Assembly (NCBI GenBank): GCA_964414785.1
Contig: CAYPXZ010000013.1
Span: forward strand, 1-64,000
Reading direction: 5' to 3'
DNA: 64,000 nt
Source: Palsa-1447 sp964414785
GTDB lineage: Bacteria; Verrucomicrobiota; Verrucomicrobiia; Opitutales; Opitutaceae
The position numbers and the translations under genes are program-made. The first letter of the stretch is position 1. The number at the start of each line of letters is the position of its first letter. Positions 33,809 through 42,417 of this stretch are shown piece after piece. The notes below the pieces were generated by a model that searched no databases, was not told the origin of the DNA, and saw only the letters and a list, made by a program, of their open reading frames with translations.

Positions 33809-34424
33809 CCCAAGGACGCAGGCGCCCCGCCCCGCCGGGTGCGGGGCCATCGTTCTGGCCGCCGGGGGATCATCCCGGATGGGCGCCGCCAAGCTTCTCC
33901 TCGAGGTCGGCGGGCAGACGCTCATCCGGCGCACCGTGGACGCTGTGCTCGGGTCCGGGGCCTGGCCCGTCGTCGTCGTCCTGGGCTCGGATGCCGACCT
34001 TGTCCGGGCCCAGATCGCGGGACTCGGGGTCGTCGAGGCCCGAAACGAGGCCTGGTCGACCGGGATGGCATCCTCGATCCGCGCCGGGATTTCGGCGGTT
34101 GTCGCCGCCGATCCCTCCGCGCAGGCGGTCCTTGTCACCCCGTGCGACCTGCCGGCGCTCTCCGCCGAGGCGATCCGGCTGCTCGCCGGCGCGCACCGCC
34201 GGACGGGCCTTGTCGCCGCGGCGCGCTACGGCGGACGGACCGGGGCCCCGGCCGTCTTCGGACGCGGCGATTTTCGGGCCCTGGGCGAACTGCAAGGCGA
34301 CGAGGGCGCCCGCCGGCTCCTCAACTCGGACCCGGCAAAGGTCGCGGCGGTGGACCTCCCGGACCTGGCCCTGGACATCGACACCCCGTCGGACTACGAA
34401 GCCTGGAGGGATCGCCAAAAATAG
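33801..34424 (+). CDS. mocA: Molybdenum cofactor cytidylyltransferase (MocA-like)
   Basis: 207-residue nucleotidyltransferase. The N-terminal signature GAIVLAAGGSSRMGAAKLLL binds CTP and metal, TPCDLPALS carries the metal-binding Asp, and GRTGAPAVFGRGDF and LNSDPAKVAAVDLPDLALDIDTPSDY complete the fold. MocA transfers CMP to molybdopterin to give the MCD form of the cofactor used by xanthine-oxidase-type enzymes, so it is the expected last step for the IorAB enzyme. Its start overlaps the xdhC stop by eight bases. Confidence 0.92.
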   Translation: MPDPRTQAPRPAGCGAIVLAAGGSSRMGAAKLLLEVGGQTLIRRTVDAVLGSGAWPVVVVLGSDADLVRAQIAGLGVVEARNEAWSTGMASSIRAGISAVVAADPSAQAVLVTPCDLPALSAEAIRLLAGAHRRTGLVAAARYGGRTGAPAVFGRGDFRALGELQGDEGARRLLNSDPAKVAAVDLPDLALDIDTPSDYEAWRDRQK

Positions 34425-34454
34425 AGAGCTGCGCGCCGCGAACGGGGGCGGCCG

Positions 34455-34757
34455 TCACTCCTGCGAGTCGTAGACCTGGACCTTGACCCATGAATCCTTG
34501 TTTTTCTCGACGAAGGCGAGATGGACGGGGTCCACCTGGTAGGAGTCGTGCGAGGGGCCGTCCCTGAACACGATTGTCAGCGCCAAATCGAAGCTCCGGT
34601 CCGTGACGCTTCGCTCGGCGATGGACGCGGGGGCCCCGACGTAGATGGACCCGATCGTCCTGACCGCGGAGAGCTTCTTCACCTCGGCGGTGAAGTTCGC
34701 CCTCTGGGCAGCCGTCAGCTCGGGCTTGAGCCAGAAATATACGGAGTGGATGAGCAT
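34455..34757 (-). CDS. Dabb-family (stress-responsive alpha/beta barrel) protein
   Basis: 100 residues with the short Dabb fold: an opening strand LIHSVYFWLKPELT, helix AQRANFTAEVKKLSAV, strand IGSIYVGAPAS, and the strand FDLALTIVFRD followed by the helix HDSYQVDPVHLAFVEKN. These dimeric alpha+beta barrels occur as small stand-alone proteins in many bacteria; substrate and role are usually unknown. It lies 12 bp after priA on the same strand and is probably co-transcribed with it. Confidence 0.85.
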   Translation of the reverse strand: MLIHSVYFWLKPELTAAQRANFTAEVKKLSAVRTIGSIYVGAPASIAERSVTDRSFDLALTIVFRDGPSHDSYQVDPVHLAFVEKNKDSWVKVQVYDSQE

Positions 34758-34769
34758 GGCCGGGTCGTA

Positions 34770-37007
34770 TCAGACAAGGTTCATCGGGTCCACATCAAGC
34801 ATCTGCGTCACGTCGTCGGGCCATTCGAAGTCATGCCGCAGCTTCGAGAGGTCCCCGATGACCTTCGTCACGCTCCCCACGAAGTACCAGAGCTGCCAGC
34901 GGTACTCGTCGCGGATCTTCTCTATCGGGGCCGGGGCCGGCCCGCGCAGCTCGACGCGGGATCCGAGGGCCTCGCCGACCCGCTTCGCCCACTGCTCGGA
35001 GAAGAACTTGAGCTTGTCGGGGTTCTTGCCCCTGAAGAGGTGGCGGATGAGGTGGCGCTCGGGGGGATAGCCGAAGCGCCGGCGGACTTCGAGCTCCGCG
35101 GCTGCGAACCCGTCGAAGTCGGCGTGGCGCGCGAATTGGATCGCCTCCGCCTGGGGCGTGAAGCTCTGTACCACCACCTCCCCGGCCTGGTCCCCCCTGC
35201 CAGCCCGGCCCGCGACCTGCACCAAGAGCTGGAATGTCCGCTCATTCGCGCGGAAGTCCGGTATGTGCATCGACAGGTCCGCATCCACAAGCCCGACAAG
35301 CGTCACGTTTGGAAAATCCAGGCCCTTCCCTATCATCTGCGTTCCCACCAGGATATCGATCTTGCCCCTGCGGAAGTCGCCCAGGATCTCGCGGAACCGG
35401 TTCTTGCTGGCCATCGTGTCCGTGTCCATCCGCTCGATCTTGGCCGCCGGCAAGAGCCTCCTGACGGCCTCCTCGACGCGCTGGGTGCCGAGGCCCCGCC
35501 ACCGGATGTCCGGCGCCCCGCATTTCGGGCACCTCACCGGCGCGGGGCGCTGCTCCCCGCACAGGTGGCAGCGCAGCGTCTCGTCGGTCCGGTGGTAGGT
35601 CATCGTGATGCTGCAGTGCGGGCACTCCTCGACGTTTCCGCACTTGCGGCACTGCATCGACGAGGAGTAGCCCCTGCGGTTGATGAAGAGTATCGTCTGC
35701 TCCTTGCGCTCGAACCTAAGGCGCATGGCATCGGCCAGGGGCCTCGAAAGGGCCGTCGCCCCGCGCGACCGCATGACCTCGATCCTCATGTCGACGACCG
35801 TGAACGAGGGCAGGCTCCGGAAGTCAACCCGCTTGGTGAGGCGAAGGAGCGTGTACCGGCCCGACAGCGCGTTGGCGTGGCTCTCGAGCGAGGGGGTCGC
35901 CGAGCCCAGAAGGCAGTGGGCGCCGCACAGCCTGGCCCGCATGACCGCCACATCCCGGCCGTGGTAGCGCGGGCTCTCGTCCTGCTTGTAGGCCGGCTCG
36001 TGCTCCTCGTCCACGACGATCAGGGAGAGGTTCTTGACCGGCGCGAAGACCGCGGACCGGGCCCCGACGGCGACCCGGACCTCGCCGGAGGCGAGGGCCA
36101 GCCATCCGTCGAGGCGCTCCCCCTCGCCCAGGTGGCTGTGCCAGACGACGCACTTGTGGCCGGGGGCAATCGCCTCGAGCCTCGACCTGAGCCGGGCGAC
36201 CGTCTGCGGGGTGAGCGCCACCTCGGGCACGAGCATGATCACCCCTCCGCCCGACTCGAGGGCGGTCTGTATCGACCTCAGGTAGACCTCGGTCTTGCCC
36301 GACCCGGTCACCCCATGGAGAAGGGACACCCCGAACCGGCCGCCGGAAAGGCTCCGCTCAAGGGACGCCACTGCGGCCCCCTGCTCGGCGTTGAGGACAT
36401 GCGGCTGGGAGGCCACGAGCTCGCCGTGCGACAGGTCGTCCGTGTAGGCGTCGCGCTCGACCCGGGTCACGGTCTCGAGAAGGACGCCCCTCTCGACCAG
36501 GGCGCGCGCGGAGGCGGGCGAGGTCCCCGTGCGCGTCAGCACAAGCTCCTTGGGGTGCGGCCGGACCTGGCGCTCGAGGAAGGCATAGAGCCTTGCCTGG
36601 GCGGGCGCCTTTCGGGCGAGCGCGGCAACCTCCTCACGGCCTAGCTTCCTGGCCACGCTGATGAAGCGCCTCTCCTTTATCCTCATCCCCCGGCGCACCG
36701 CCGAGGGGATCATGGACTCGATCACCGAGTCCAGGGGAGCCGCGTAGTATCCCGACATCCACCGGGCCAGATCCAGGAGGTCCCTAGTGAGCGCAGGGAA
36801 CGGATAGATGGCCTCGGCGACCGATTTTAGGCGGTCGAGCGGGAAGTCGTCCGGCGGCCCGACGACCCCCACCACCCCGAGGCACATGGCGTGCCCGACG
36901 GGCACCCTGACGAGCGACCCCACGGCGCAGGCCGAGCGCAGCGGCTCCGGCACCTTGTAGTGCAGGACCTTGTCGAAGCCGGCCAACGGATGCACGCCCA
37001 CGATCAT
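34770..37007 (-). CDS. priA: Primosomal replication-restart helicase PriA
   Basis: 745 residues from the ATG at 37007. An N-terminal DNA-binding domain (FDKVLHYKVPEPL, VGSLVRVPVG) precedes the helicase: Walker A GVTGSGKTEVYL, DEEH as VVDEEHEPAYKQDE, and HSHLGEGERLDGW. The zinc-binding region has four Cys pairs (CRKCGNVEECPHC, CHLCGEQ, CPKCGAPD). The C-terminal lobe has GTQMIGKGLDFPNVTLV, DADLSMHIPDFRA and QVAGRAGRGD. PriA recognises stalled forks and reloads the replicative helicase. The gene is divergent from the Fur-like regulator with a 109-bp gap. Confidence 0.96.
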   Translation of the reverse strand: MIVGVHPLAGFDKVLHYKVPEPLRSACAVGSLVRVPVGHAMCLGVVGVVGPPDDFPLDRLKSVAEAIYPFPALTRDLLDLARWMSGYYAAPLDSVIESMIPSAVRRGMRIKERRFISVARKLGREEVAALARKAPAQARLYAFLERQVRPHPKELVLTRTGTSPASARALVERGVLLETVTRVERDAYTDDLSHGELVASQPHVLNAEQGAAVASLERSLSGGRFGVSLLHGVTGSGKTEVYLRSIQTALESGGGVIMLVPEVALTPQTVARLRSRLEAIAPGHKCVVWHSHLGEGERLDGWLALASGEVRVAVGARSAVFAPVKNLSLIVVDEEHEPAYKQDESPRYHGRDVAVMRARLCGAHCLLGSATPSLESHANALSGRYTLLRLTKRVDFRSLPSFTVVDMRIEVMRSRGATALSRPLADAMRLRFERKEQTILFINRRGYSSSMQCRKCGNVEECPHCSITMTYHRTDETLRCHLCGEQRPAPVRCPKCGAPDIRWRGLGTQRVEEAVRRLLPAAKIERMDTDTMASKNRFREILGDFRRGKIDILVGTQMIGKGLDFPNVTLVGLVDADLSMHIPDFRANERTFQLLVQVAGRAGRGDQAGEVVVQSFTPQAEAIQFARHADFDGFAAAELEVRRRFGYPPERHLIRHLFRGKNPDKLKFFSEQWAKRVGEALGSRVELRGPAPAPIEKIRDEYRWQLWYFVGSVTKVIGDLSKLRHDFEWPDDVTQMLDVDPMNLV

Positions 37008-37116
37008 CGCTTTGGTGAAACGTGATTGAGCTCGCACGCGGCGGCGCGCGCAACCCCATTGCGCTTGGAAGGGATCGCATTGACAGTCCGGCCCGAGGCG
37101 GGCGACAGTCCCAGCC

Positions 37117-37584
37117 GTGAGTATCCCTTCGGCCCGGGAAAAATTCCGGAAGTTCCTTGCCCAAAGAGGCCTTCGAGTAACCAGCCAGCGGCTGGCCATC
37201 TTTGACGCGGCATTCGCCCGCAAGGAGCACTTTACCGCCGAGCAGCTTCTGGACTACGCCCGCTCGATCGACGACTCCGTGTCGAGGGCCACCGTCTACC
37301 GCACCCTCCCCATCATGACCGGCAGCGCGCTCCTCAGGGAGATCGACATCGGCAGCGGGGAGAAGTTCTACATGCCCAACCTGGAGCAGAACACCCAGAT
37401 CGCCCAGGTCGTGTGCATAGACTGCGACCGAATCTTTGAGATCAGCGCCCCGTTCATGGAATGGTATGGCAGCACGGTGTCATCCAAGCTCGGGCTCTCC
37501 CCGGTTTCCCAGCGCCTGCAGGTGAGCGCTCGGTGCAACGCCCTGCGCGACACCGGCACGTGCCCGCGCAGGGGCAAGGACTGA
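37117..37584 (+). CDS. Fur-family transcriptional regulator with altered metal sites
   Basis: 155 residues, GTG start at 37117. The winged helix is complete (RVTSQRLAIFDAAFA, HFTAEQLLDYARS with His38, SRATVYRTLPIMTGSALL). In the dimerisation domain only the first structural zinc pair is present, Cys100 and Cys103 (VCIDCDRIFE). The HHDH-type sensor cluster that normally precedes it is replaced by residues 92-97, NTQIAQ. The second CxxC near the C terminus keeps only one Cys (GTCPRRG). The protein probably still binds DNA but cannot sense iron, zinc or peroxide in the usual way. It heads a three-gene run with TPR and YdcF proteins. Confidence 0.82.
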   Translation: MSIPSAREKFRKFLAQRGLRVTSQRLAIFDAAFARKEHFTAEQLLDYARSIDDSVSRATVYRTLPIMTGSALLREIDIGSGEKFYMPNLEQNTQIAQVVCIDCDRIFEISAPFMEWYGSTVSSKLGLSPVSQRLQVSARCNALRDTGTCPRRGKD

Positions 37585-37592
37585 CGCCCGCC

Positions 37593-37967
37593 ATGCCCGA
37601 GGAAACCCTTCGCGACACGGCATTTGAGGTCAGCTTTTTCGAGTCGGTCCTTCGCCACGACCCCCAGTGCGTGGAGGTGATCGAGATCCTCGGGGGCATG
37701 TACACGAAGCTCGGGAGGATCGCGGACGGCCTGAAGATGGACCGCAAGCTCGTGAGGCTCCAGCCCGGGAACGCAACGGCCCACTACAACCTCGCCTGCA
37801 GCCTGGCGCTGAGCAAGCGCAACTCCGACGCGTTGCGCTCGCTCAAGCACGCGATTGGCCTCGGGTACCGGGATTTCGAGTGGATGGCCCACGATCCCGA
37901 CCTCCAGGGCCTCAAGCGGAAACCTGAGTTCGCCGCGATCGTCGCGCAGCTCAAGCCGCAGAGCTGA
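37593..37967 (+). CDS. Small tetratricopeptide-repeat protein
   Basis: 124 residues made of TPR-like helices: SFFESVLRHDPQCVEVIEIL, YTKLGRIADGLKMDRKLVRLQPG and AHYNLACSLALSKRNSDALRSLKHAIGLG, closing with HDPDLQGLKRKPEFAAIVAQL. This last segment is a common ending of short TPR proteins. No signal peptide, so probably cytoplasmic, acting as a protein-binding adaptor. It starts nine bases after the Fur-like gene and is likely in the same operon. Confidence 0.82.
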   Translation: MPEETLRDTAFEVSFFESVLRHDPQCVEVIEILGGMYTKLGRIADGLKMDRKLVRLQPGNATAHYNLACSLALSKRNSDALRSLKHAIGLGYRDFEWMAHDPDLQGLKRKPEFAAIVAQLKPQS

Positions 37968-37975
37968 ACCGGCCC

Positions 37976-38761
37976 GTGTTCTGGTTGAAGAAGGTCGTCT
38001 CGTTCTGGCTGATGCCGCTGCCCGTTTGCGTGGGCCTGCTGTTCGTGGGCGTTGCCCTGCTTCGCTCGGCCCGCCGGCCGGCGTTGGGCCGGCGGCTCGT
38101 GCTCTTGGCCGCGGTCCTCCTTTTCCTATTCTCCAACCGGTTCGTAAGCCTGCACCTCCTCGGGCCCCTGGAGGCAAGGTATCCCGCAATTCCGGAAGCC
38201 TCAGCCCGTTCGGCGGTTCCGGCCCAGGTCGAGGGATGCGCCTACGTGGTGGTCCTGGGGAGCGCAAACAGCGACGTCCCAGGGATTCCCGCCACGAGCC
38301 GGCTCTCCACCTCCGGACTCGGAAGGCTCGTCGAGGCCATCCGGATCCTCAACCTGCTTCCCAGTGCGCGGCTTATCGTGAGCGGCCCCGGCCGCCCGGG
38401 CCATCCTTCCCATGCGGCCATCCTCGCCCTGGCCGCCGAGTCCCTGGGGGTCAGCCCGGGCAGGATCACCCTTATCGAGGACGCCCGCGACACCGAGGAC
38501 GAGTCCAGGGCCGTGGCGGGGATTGTGGCCGGCAAGCGCACGGCGCTCGTCACCTCGGCGTGGCACATGCCCCGGGCGGCCGCGCTCTTTGGCAGGGCCG
38601 GCGTCACGTTCGTTCCCTGTCCGTCCGACTTCGGGGCGGGCACGAGCCTCTCGTCGGCTTGGCAGGGCGCGTATTTCGACAGCGAGTCGCTCGAGCGCAG
38701 CACCCTCGCCGTCCACGAATGGATAGGCCTGCTCTGGCTTCGGCTTCGCGACGCCATCTGA
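37976..38761 (+). CDS. YdcF/SanA-like DUF218 membrane protein
   Basis: 261 residues from a GTG at 37976. Two N-terminal helices (about residues 8-30 and 40-55) anchor a DUF218 domain: AYVVVLGSANSD, the segment LSTSGLGRLVEAIRILN, LIVSGPGRPGHPSHAA, IEDARDTEDESRAVA and LVTSAWHMPRAAALF. This is the ElyC/YdcF/SanA group, linked in enterobacteria to envelope integrity and lipid-carrier metabolism. The family's usual SGG is SGP here. Only eight bases separate it from the TPR gene. Confidence 0.88.
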   Translation: MFWLKKVVSFWLMPLPVCVGLLFVGVALLRSARRPALGRRLVLLAAVLLFLFSNRFVSLHLLGPLEARYPAIPEASARSAVPAQVEGCAYVVVLGSANSDVPGIPATSRLSTSGLGRLVEAIRILNLLPSARLIVSGPGRPGHPSHAAILALAAESLGVSPGRITLIEDARDTEDESRAVAGIVAGKRTALVTSAWHMPRAAALFGRAGVTFVPCPSDFGAGTSLSSAWQGAYFDSESLERSTLAVHEWIGLLWLRLRDAI

Positions 38762-38824
38762 ACCCCTGCGCACGCCAAGATTTTACTTCGCCACGGCCGT
38801 TTCAAAATCGTAACAAAGACACCT

Positions 38825-39463
38825 ATGAATTTCCTCACGAGGATAAGCGGCAAGAGCGAACTGTTCTTCGATCTGCTTGAGGGGGGCGCCCAGGAGGCCA
38901 AGGTCAGCGTGGACCTATTCTCCAAGTTCCTGCTCCAGATGGATGACGGAAAGCAGCCCGCGGGCCTCGACGACTTCATCCAGGCCCGCCGAAAGGAGAA
39001 GCGCATCCGGCACCTGATGACTGAGGCCCTCAGCCGCACCTTCATCACCCCCCTCGACCGCGAGGACATCGAGGCTCTCTCCGTAGCGCTTTACCGCATC
39101 CCCAAGCAGGTCGAGAAGATCGTCGAGCGCCTGGCCATCTATCCGGGCCGGGTCCCCCATGAGATGTTCAGCCGCCAGGCCGAGCTCATGAGCAAGGCCG
39201 CGGAGGCCCTGGTGTTCATGGTGAAGCAGCTGCGCAAGGGAACGACCCTGGACTCCATCCGCGAGGCCAATGACCGGCTGCAGTTCGCCGAGGGCGAGGC
39301 GGACAAGGTGATGCTCGATCAGCTGCGCGGCCTCTACAGCGGCCCGTGCGACGCCAAGGAGCTCGTCATCCTGCAGAAGCTCTTCGAGATGGTTGAGCAG
39401 GCCGTCGACCGCTGCCGCAACGCGGGCAACATCGTCGTCCAGATCGCGCTCAAGCATTCCTGA
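38825..39463 (+). CDS. DUF47 (PhoU-like) regulator of Pit phosphate transport
   Basis: 212 residues of all-helical PhoU-like protein (YkaA family), opening MNFLTRISGKSELFFDLLE as family members do. EALSRTFITPLDREDIEALS and DKVMLDQLRGLYSG carry the acidic metal-binding patches. DUF47 proteins are almost always paired with a Pit transporter and are thought to control it. Here the pit gene follows 13 bp downstream. The gene faces the pho regulon across phoR. Confidence 0.92.
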   Translation: MNFLTRISGKSELFFDLLEGGAQEAKVSVDLFSKFLLQMDDGKQPAGLDDFIQARRKEKRIRHLMTEALSRTFITPLDREDIEALSVALYRIPKQVEKIVERLAIYPGRVPHEMFSRQAELMSKAAEALVFMVKQLRKGTTLDSIREANDRLQFAEGEADKVMLDQLRGLYSGPCDAKELVILQKLFEMVEQAVDRCRNAGNIVVQIALKHS

Positions 39464-39476
39464 GCCGAGGCGCCCC

Positions 39477-40514
39477 ATGACGCTTCTCGTCCTCGTCCTG
39501 TGCTCGGCGGTCGTATTCGAGTACATCAACGGCTTCCACGACACCGCGAACGCGATTGCGACGGTCGTCTCCACCAAGGTCCTCACCCCGCGCCTGGCGG
39601 TGGCCTGGGCCTCGTTCTGGAATCTCGTCGGGGCCCTCTCGGGGACCGCAGTCGCCTCGACCATCGCAAAGGGACTCGTGGACACGAATGCGGTCACCAC
39701 AACCGTCCTTCTCTGCACGCTGCTTGCCGCCATAGTCTGGGGCCTGCTCACGTGGTGGCTCGGCCTTCCCTCCAGCAGCTCGCATGCGCTCGTGGGGGGC
39801 CTCTGTGGGGCGACGATCGCGGGCTCGGGGGGAAACTGGGGGGTCCTTCGGTGGTCGCACGGCCTCTGGCCGAAGGTGGTCTTGCCGATGTTCACCTCCC
39901 CCGTCATCGGGTTTGTGGGCGGCATGTTCCTTATGAGCCTGATCATGGTCACGTTCAGCCGCGCCCGCCCCCGGTTCGTGTCCTCCTTCTTCGGAAAGGC
40001 CCAGCTGGTGAGCGCCGGGTTCATGGGCTTCAGCCACGGCTCGAACGACGCCCAGAAGACCATGGGGATCGTCACGCTCACCCTCATGACCGCCACCCGC
40101 CAGGGGCTTTTCGACAGCCTGCCGGGATGGGCCGGTTTCCTGAGGATCCCGGAGGAGAGCGGGGTGCCGAAGTGGATCGTCGTGGCCTGCGCCCTCACGA
40201 TGGCCGCCGGCACCGCGGGCGGCGGCATGCGGATAATCCGGACCATGGGCCAAAGGCTCGTCAAGCTCCAGCCGGTCCAGGGGTTCGCGGCGGAGACGAC
40301 GGCCGCCTGCGTCATCTACGGGGCATCGATGCTCGGGGTTCCCGTCTCGACGACCCACGTGATCTCGACCTCGATCATGGGAGTGGGCGCGACCAAGCGG
40401 CTAAACGCCGTCAAGTGGGGTGTCGTCGAGCGCATCGTCATGGCGTGGCTCCTGACGCTCCCCGTGACGGGCCTTATCGGCGCGGGCCTTGTCCTGCTGC
40501 TGAGGGCGTCCTGA
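39477..40514 (+). CDS. pit: Low-affinity inorganic phosphate transporter, Pit family
   Basis: 345-residue polytopic protein with about ten helices. The two inverted PHO4 signatures are present: EYINGFHDTANAIATVVSTK near the N terminus and GFSHGSNDAQKTMGIV in the second half, each holding the conserved Asn/Asp that bind the metal-phosphate. The start at 39477 gives MTLLVLVLCSAVVFEY, entering the first helix directly. It imports metal-phosphate with protons and complements the high-affinity Pst system encoded just downstream on the opposite strand. Confidence 0.95.
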   Translation: MTLLVLVLCSAVVFEYINGFHDTANAIATVVSTKVLTPRLAVAWASFWNLVGALSGTAVASTIAKGLVDTNAVTTTVLLCTLLAAIVWGLLTWWLGLPSSSSHALVGGLCGATIAGSGGNWGVLRWSHGLWPKVVLPMFTSPVIGFVGGMFLMSLIMVTFSRARPRFVSSFFGKAQLVSAGFMGFSHGSNDAQKTMGIVTLTLMTATRQGLFDSLPGWAGFLRIPEESGVPKWIVVACALTMAAGTAGGGMRIIRTMGQRLVKLQPVQGFAAETTAACVIYGASMLGVPVSTTHVISTSIMGVGATKRLNAVKWGVVERIVMAWLLTLPVTGLIGAGLVLLLRAS

Positions 40515-40515
40515 G

Positions 40516-40529
40516 GCGCCCCCGGGCGC
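40516..40529. terminator. Short GC hairpin between convergent pit and phoR
   Basis: GCGCCC and GGGCGC flank two bases inside the 16-bp gap between the two convergent stop codons. Pairing is perfect, but the loop is tight and there is no T-run, so any termination would be weak. Confidence 0.25.
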
Positions 40530-40530
40530 G

Positions 40531-41721
40531 CTATTTCTGGGCCGGGACCCCGGGAAAGGTCAGGATGAACCGCGCGCCCGACCCCGGCTCGCTCTCGATC
40601 CTGACGTCCCCACCGTGGGCCCCGACCACGTGCTTGACGATCGCAAGGCCGAGCCCGGTCCCTCCCTGCTCCCGCGACCGCGCCTTATCGACCCGGTAGA
40701 ACCGCTCGAAAATCCTCAGCTGCGCGTCCTTCGCGATGCCGGGGCCGTCATCGGTCACAACGACCTCGATCCTCCCGTCGTCAAGAATCCGCCCGTCCAC
40801 TGCGGTCGTCCCCCCGGGGCGGCCATACTTGATCGCGTTGTCGATCAGGTTTGAGATCACCTGACGGATCCGGTCGTTGTCGGCGAGGACGACGAGCGCC
40901 GCCGGGACGTTGTTCTCAAGCCTCACGTCGCGCGCATGCGCGCGCAGCTGCAGGTCGTCGATCGCGTCCTGGACGGTGGACCTGACGGGGAGCGGCTGGC
41001 GGTCGAGCCTTAGCCCGCCGGAGTCCAGGGTCGAAAGCAGGAGCAGGTCGTCGATCAGGAGCGCCAGCCGGTTCGCATGCTTGTCGATGATCTGCAAGAA
41101 GCGGGTAAGCGCGGCGGGGTCGTCCTTCGCGCCGTCCAGAAGCGTCTCCGCCGCGCTCTTGATCAGCGAAAGGGGCGTCCTCAGCTCGTGGCTCACGTTG
41201 GCCACGAACTCCTGGCGCACACCCTCGAGCTGACGCAGCCTCGTGAGGTCGTGAAACACGATGATCGCGCCGTCGTTCGCGCCGCCGGCGTCGCGCAGGG
41301 CGAGCGCGTTCACCTGCAGGAACCTAGGCGCCTCCATCGAGTCGATCCTTATCTCGTGCCCGAGGACCTCGAGTTCCCTGTCCAGGCGGGCGACGATCGC
41401 AGCGACCTCGTGGTTGCGGGTCGCCTCCATGATCGTCTTGCCGGCCCCGTGGCCGTCGAAGCCGAATAGCGCCTTCGCCGCACGGTTCGCCAGCCGGATC
41501 CGCCCCCCTCCGTCGACGACGATGAGGCCCTCGACCATCCGGTCGAAGAGGTCCGCCGTCCTCTGGGTCTGCTCCCTAAGCTCCGCATCGCGCCGGGCGC
41601 GCTGCTCGGCGGCGTCTCTTCGGCCCTTCTCCTCCTCGGTCTTTCGCAGCAGGCGCTCCCTGCTCCACGCCGCGGCCAGGGCGACCACCGTCGCTATCAG
41701 CAGGATCAGGGCGGCTTCCAT
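40531..41721 (-). CDS. phoR: Phosphate-starvation sensor histidine kinase PhoR
   Basis: 396 residues. One N-terminal helix (LILLIATVVALAAAW) is followed by a charged coiled coil, a PAS domain (GLIVVDGGGRIRLANRAAKALFG) and the kinase: FVANVSHELRTPLSLIKS with His178, N-box ISNLIDNAIKY, G1 DDGPGI, F-box RIFERFYRVDK and G2 QGGTGLGLAIVKHV. One helix plus cytoplasmic PAS without a periplasmic domain is the PhoR architecture, as the signal comes from the Pst-PhoU complex. Last gene of the pst operon, nine bases after phoB. Confidence 0.93.
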   Translation of the reverse strand: MEAALILLIATVVALAAAWSRERLLRKTEEEKGRRDAAEQRARRDAELREQTQRTADLFDRMVEGLIVVDGGGRIRLANRAAKALFGFDGHGAGKTIMEATRNHEVAAIVARLDRELEVLGHEIRIDSMEAPRFLQVNALALRDAGGANDGAIIVFHDLTRLRQLEGVRQEFVANVSHELRTPLSLIKSAAETLLDGAKDDPAALTRFLQIIDKHANRLALLIDDLLLLSTLDSGGLRLDRQPLPVRSTVQDAIDDLQLRAHARDVRLENNVPAALVVLADNDRIRQVISNLIDNAIKYGRPGGTTAVDGRILDDGRIEVVVTDDGPGIAKDAQLRIFERFYRVDKARSREQGGTGLGLAIVKHVVGAHGGDVRIESEPGSGARFILTFPGVPAQK

Positions 41722-41730
41722 CCGTGCCTT

Positions 41731-42417
41731 CTAGGCGTCGGCAGCGAATCGGTAACCGACGCCACGGACGGTCTCGAGATGCTGCGCGGCCATGCCGAGC
41801 TTCTCGCGCAGCCTGCGCATGTGGGTGTCCACGGTGCGGCTGTCGATGGGGTTCTCGTACCCCCAGACGTCCTGGAGCAGGCGGTCGCGCGACTGCACGC
41901 GGCCCCTCCTGCGGGCGAGGATCTCAAGAAGCTTGAACTCGGTCGCGGTGAGGATGATTCCCCTGCCCCCGACCTGGACCGAATGCCGGGGAACGTCGAT
42001 GAAGATGTCGCCGATCCTCAGCTGGCTTCCCGGGTCGTCCCCGGACTTCACCCTCGAGAGCTGCTTCTTGATCCGGATGACAAGCTCCCTCGGGCTGAAC
42101 GGCTTGGTGACATAGTCGTCCGCACCCAGCTCAAGCCCCAGTACCCTGTCCATTTCGGCTGCGCGCGCGGTGAGCATGATCACGGGGATGGAGGCCGTCG
42201 AGGCGTCGCGCCGGAGTATCTTGCACACCTCGAGCCCGTCAACCTCCGGGAGCATCAGGTCGAGGACGATCAGGTCCGGGCGCTCGTCCCTCGCTATGGC
42301 TATGGCCCGAGTGCCGTCCTTGGCGAAGATGGGGGTATAGCCGGCCTCCCGGAGCTTGAAGCCGAGGACCTCGAGCGCATCCGGCTCGTCGTCAACTACC
42401 AGGATCTTTGTCTTCAT
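41731..42417 (-). CDS. phoB: Phosphate response regulator PhoB
   Basis: 228-residue OmpR/PhoB-family regulator. The receiver has KILVVDDEPDALEVLG, phosphoacceptor Asp53 in IVLDLMLPEVDG, MLTARA and YVTKPFSPRELVIRI. The winged-helix domain contains LTATEFKLLEILARRRGRV and RTVDTHMRRLREKL. It would bind Pho boxes such as the one upstream of pstS. The gene overlaps the end of phoU by 26 bases and is followed by its kinase. Confidence 0.94.
   Translation of the reverse strand: MKTKILVVDDEPDALEVLGFKLREAGYTPIFAKDGTRAIAIARDERPDLIVLDLMLPEVDGLEVCKILRRDASTASIPVIMLTARAAEMDRVLGLELGADDYVTKPFSPRELVIRIKKQLSRVKSGDDPGSQLRIGDIFIDVPRHSVQVGGRGIILTATEFKLLEILARRRGRVQSRDRLLQDVWGYENPIDSRTVDTHMRRLREKLGMAAQHLETVRGVGYRFAADA

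Noticed and set aside
34521..36644. 707-codon open frame on the + strand opposite priA
   Set aside because: No family features; priA on the - strand has complete helicase and zinc motifs, so this is an artefact of high GC.
38797..38814. Pho-box-like repeat (CCGTTTC, 4 bases, TCGTAAC) before the DUF47 gene
   Set aside because: It ends only 10 bases before the start codon, so a promoter using it would begin inside the gene. The DUF47 start is well supported by its conserved N terminus.
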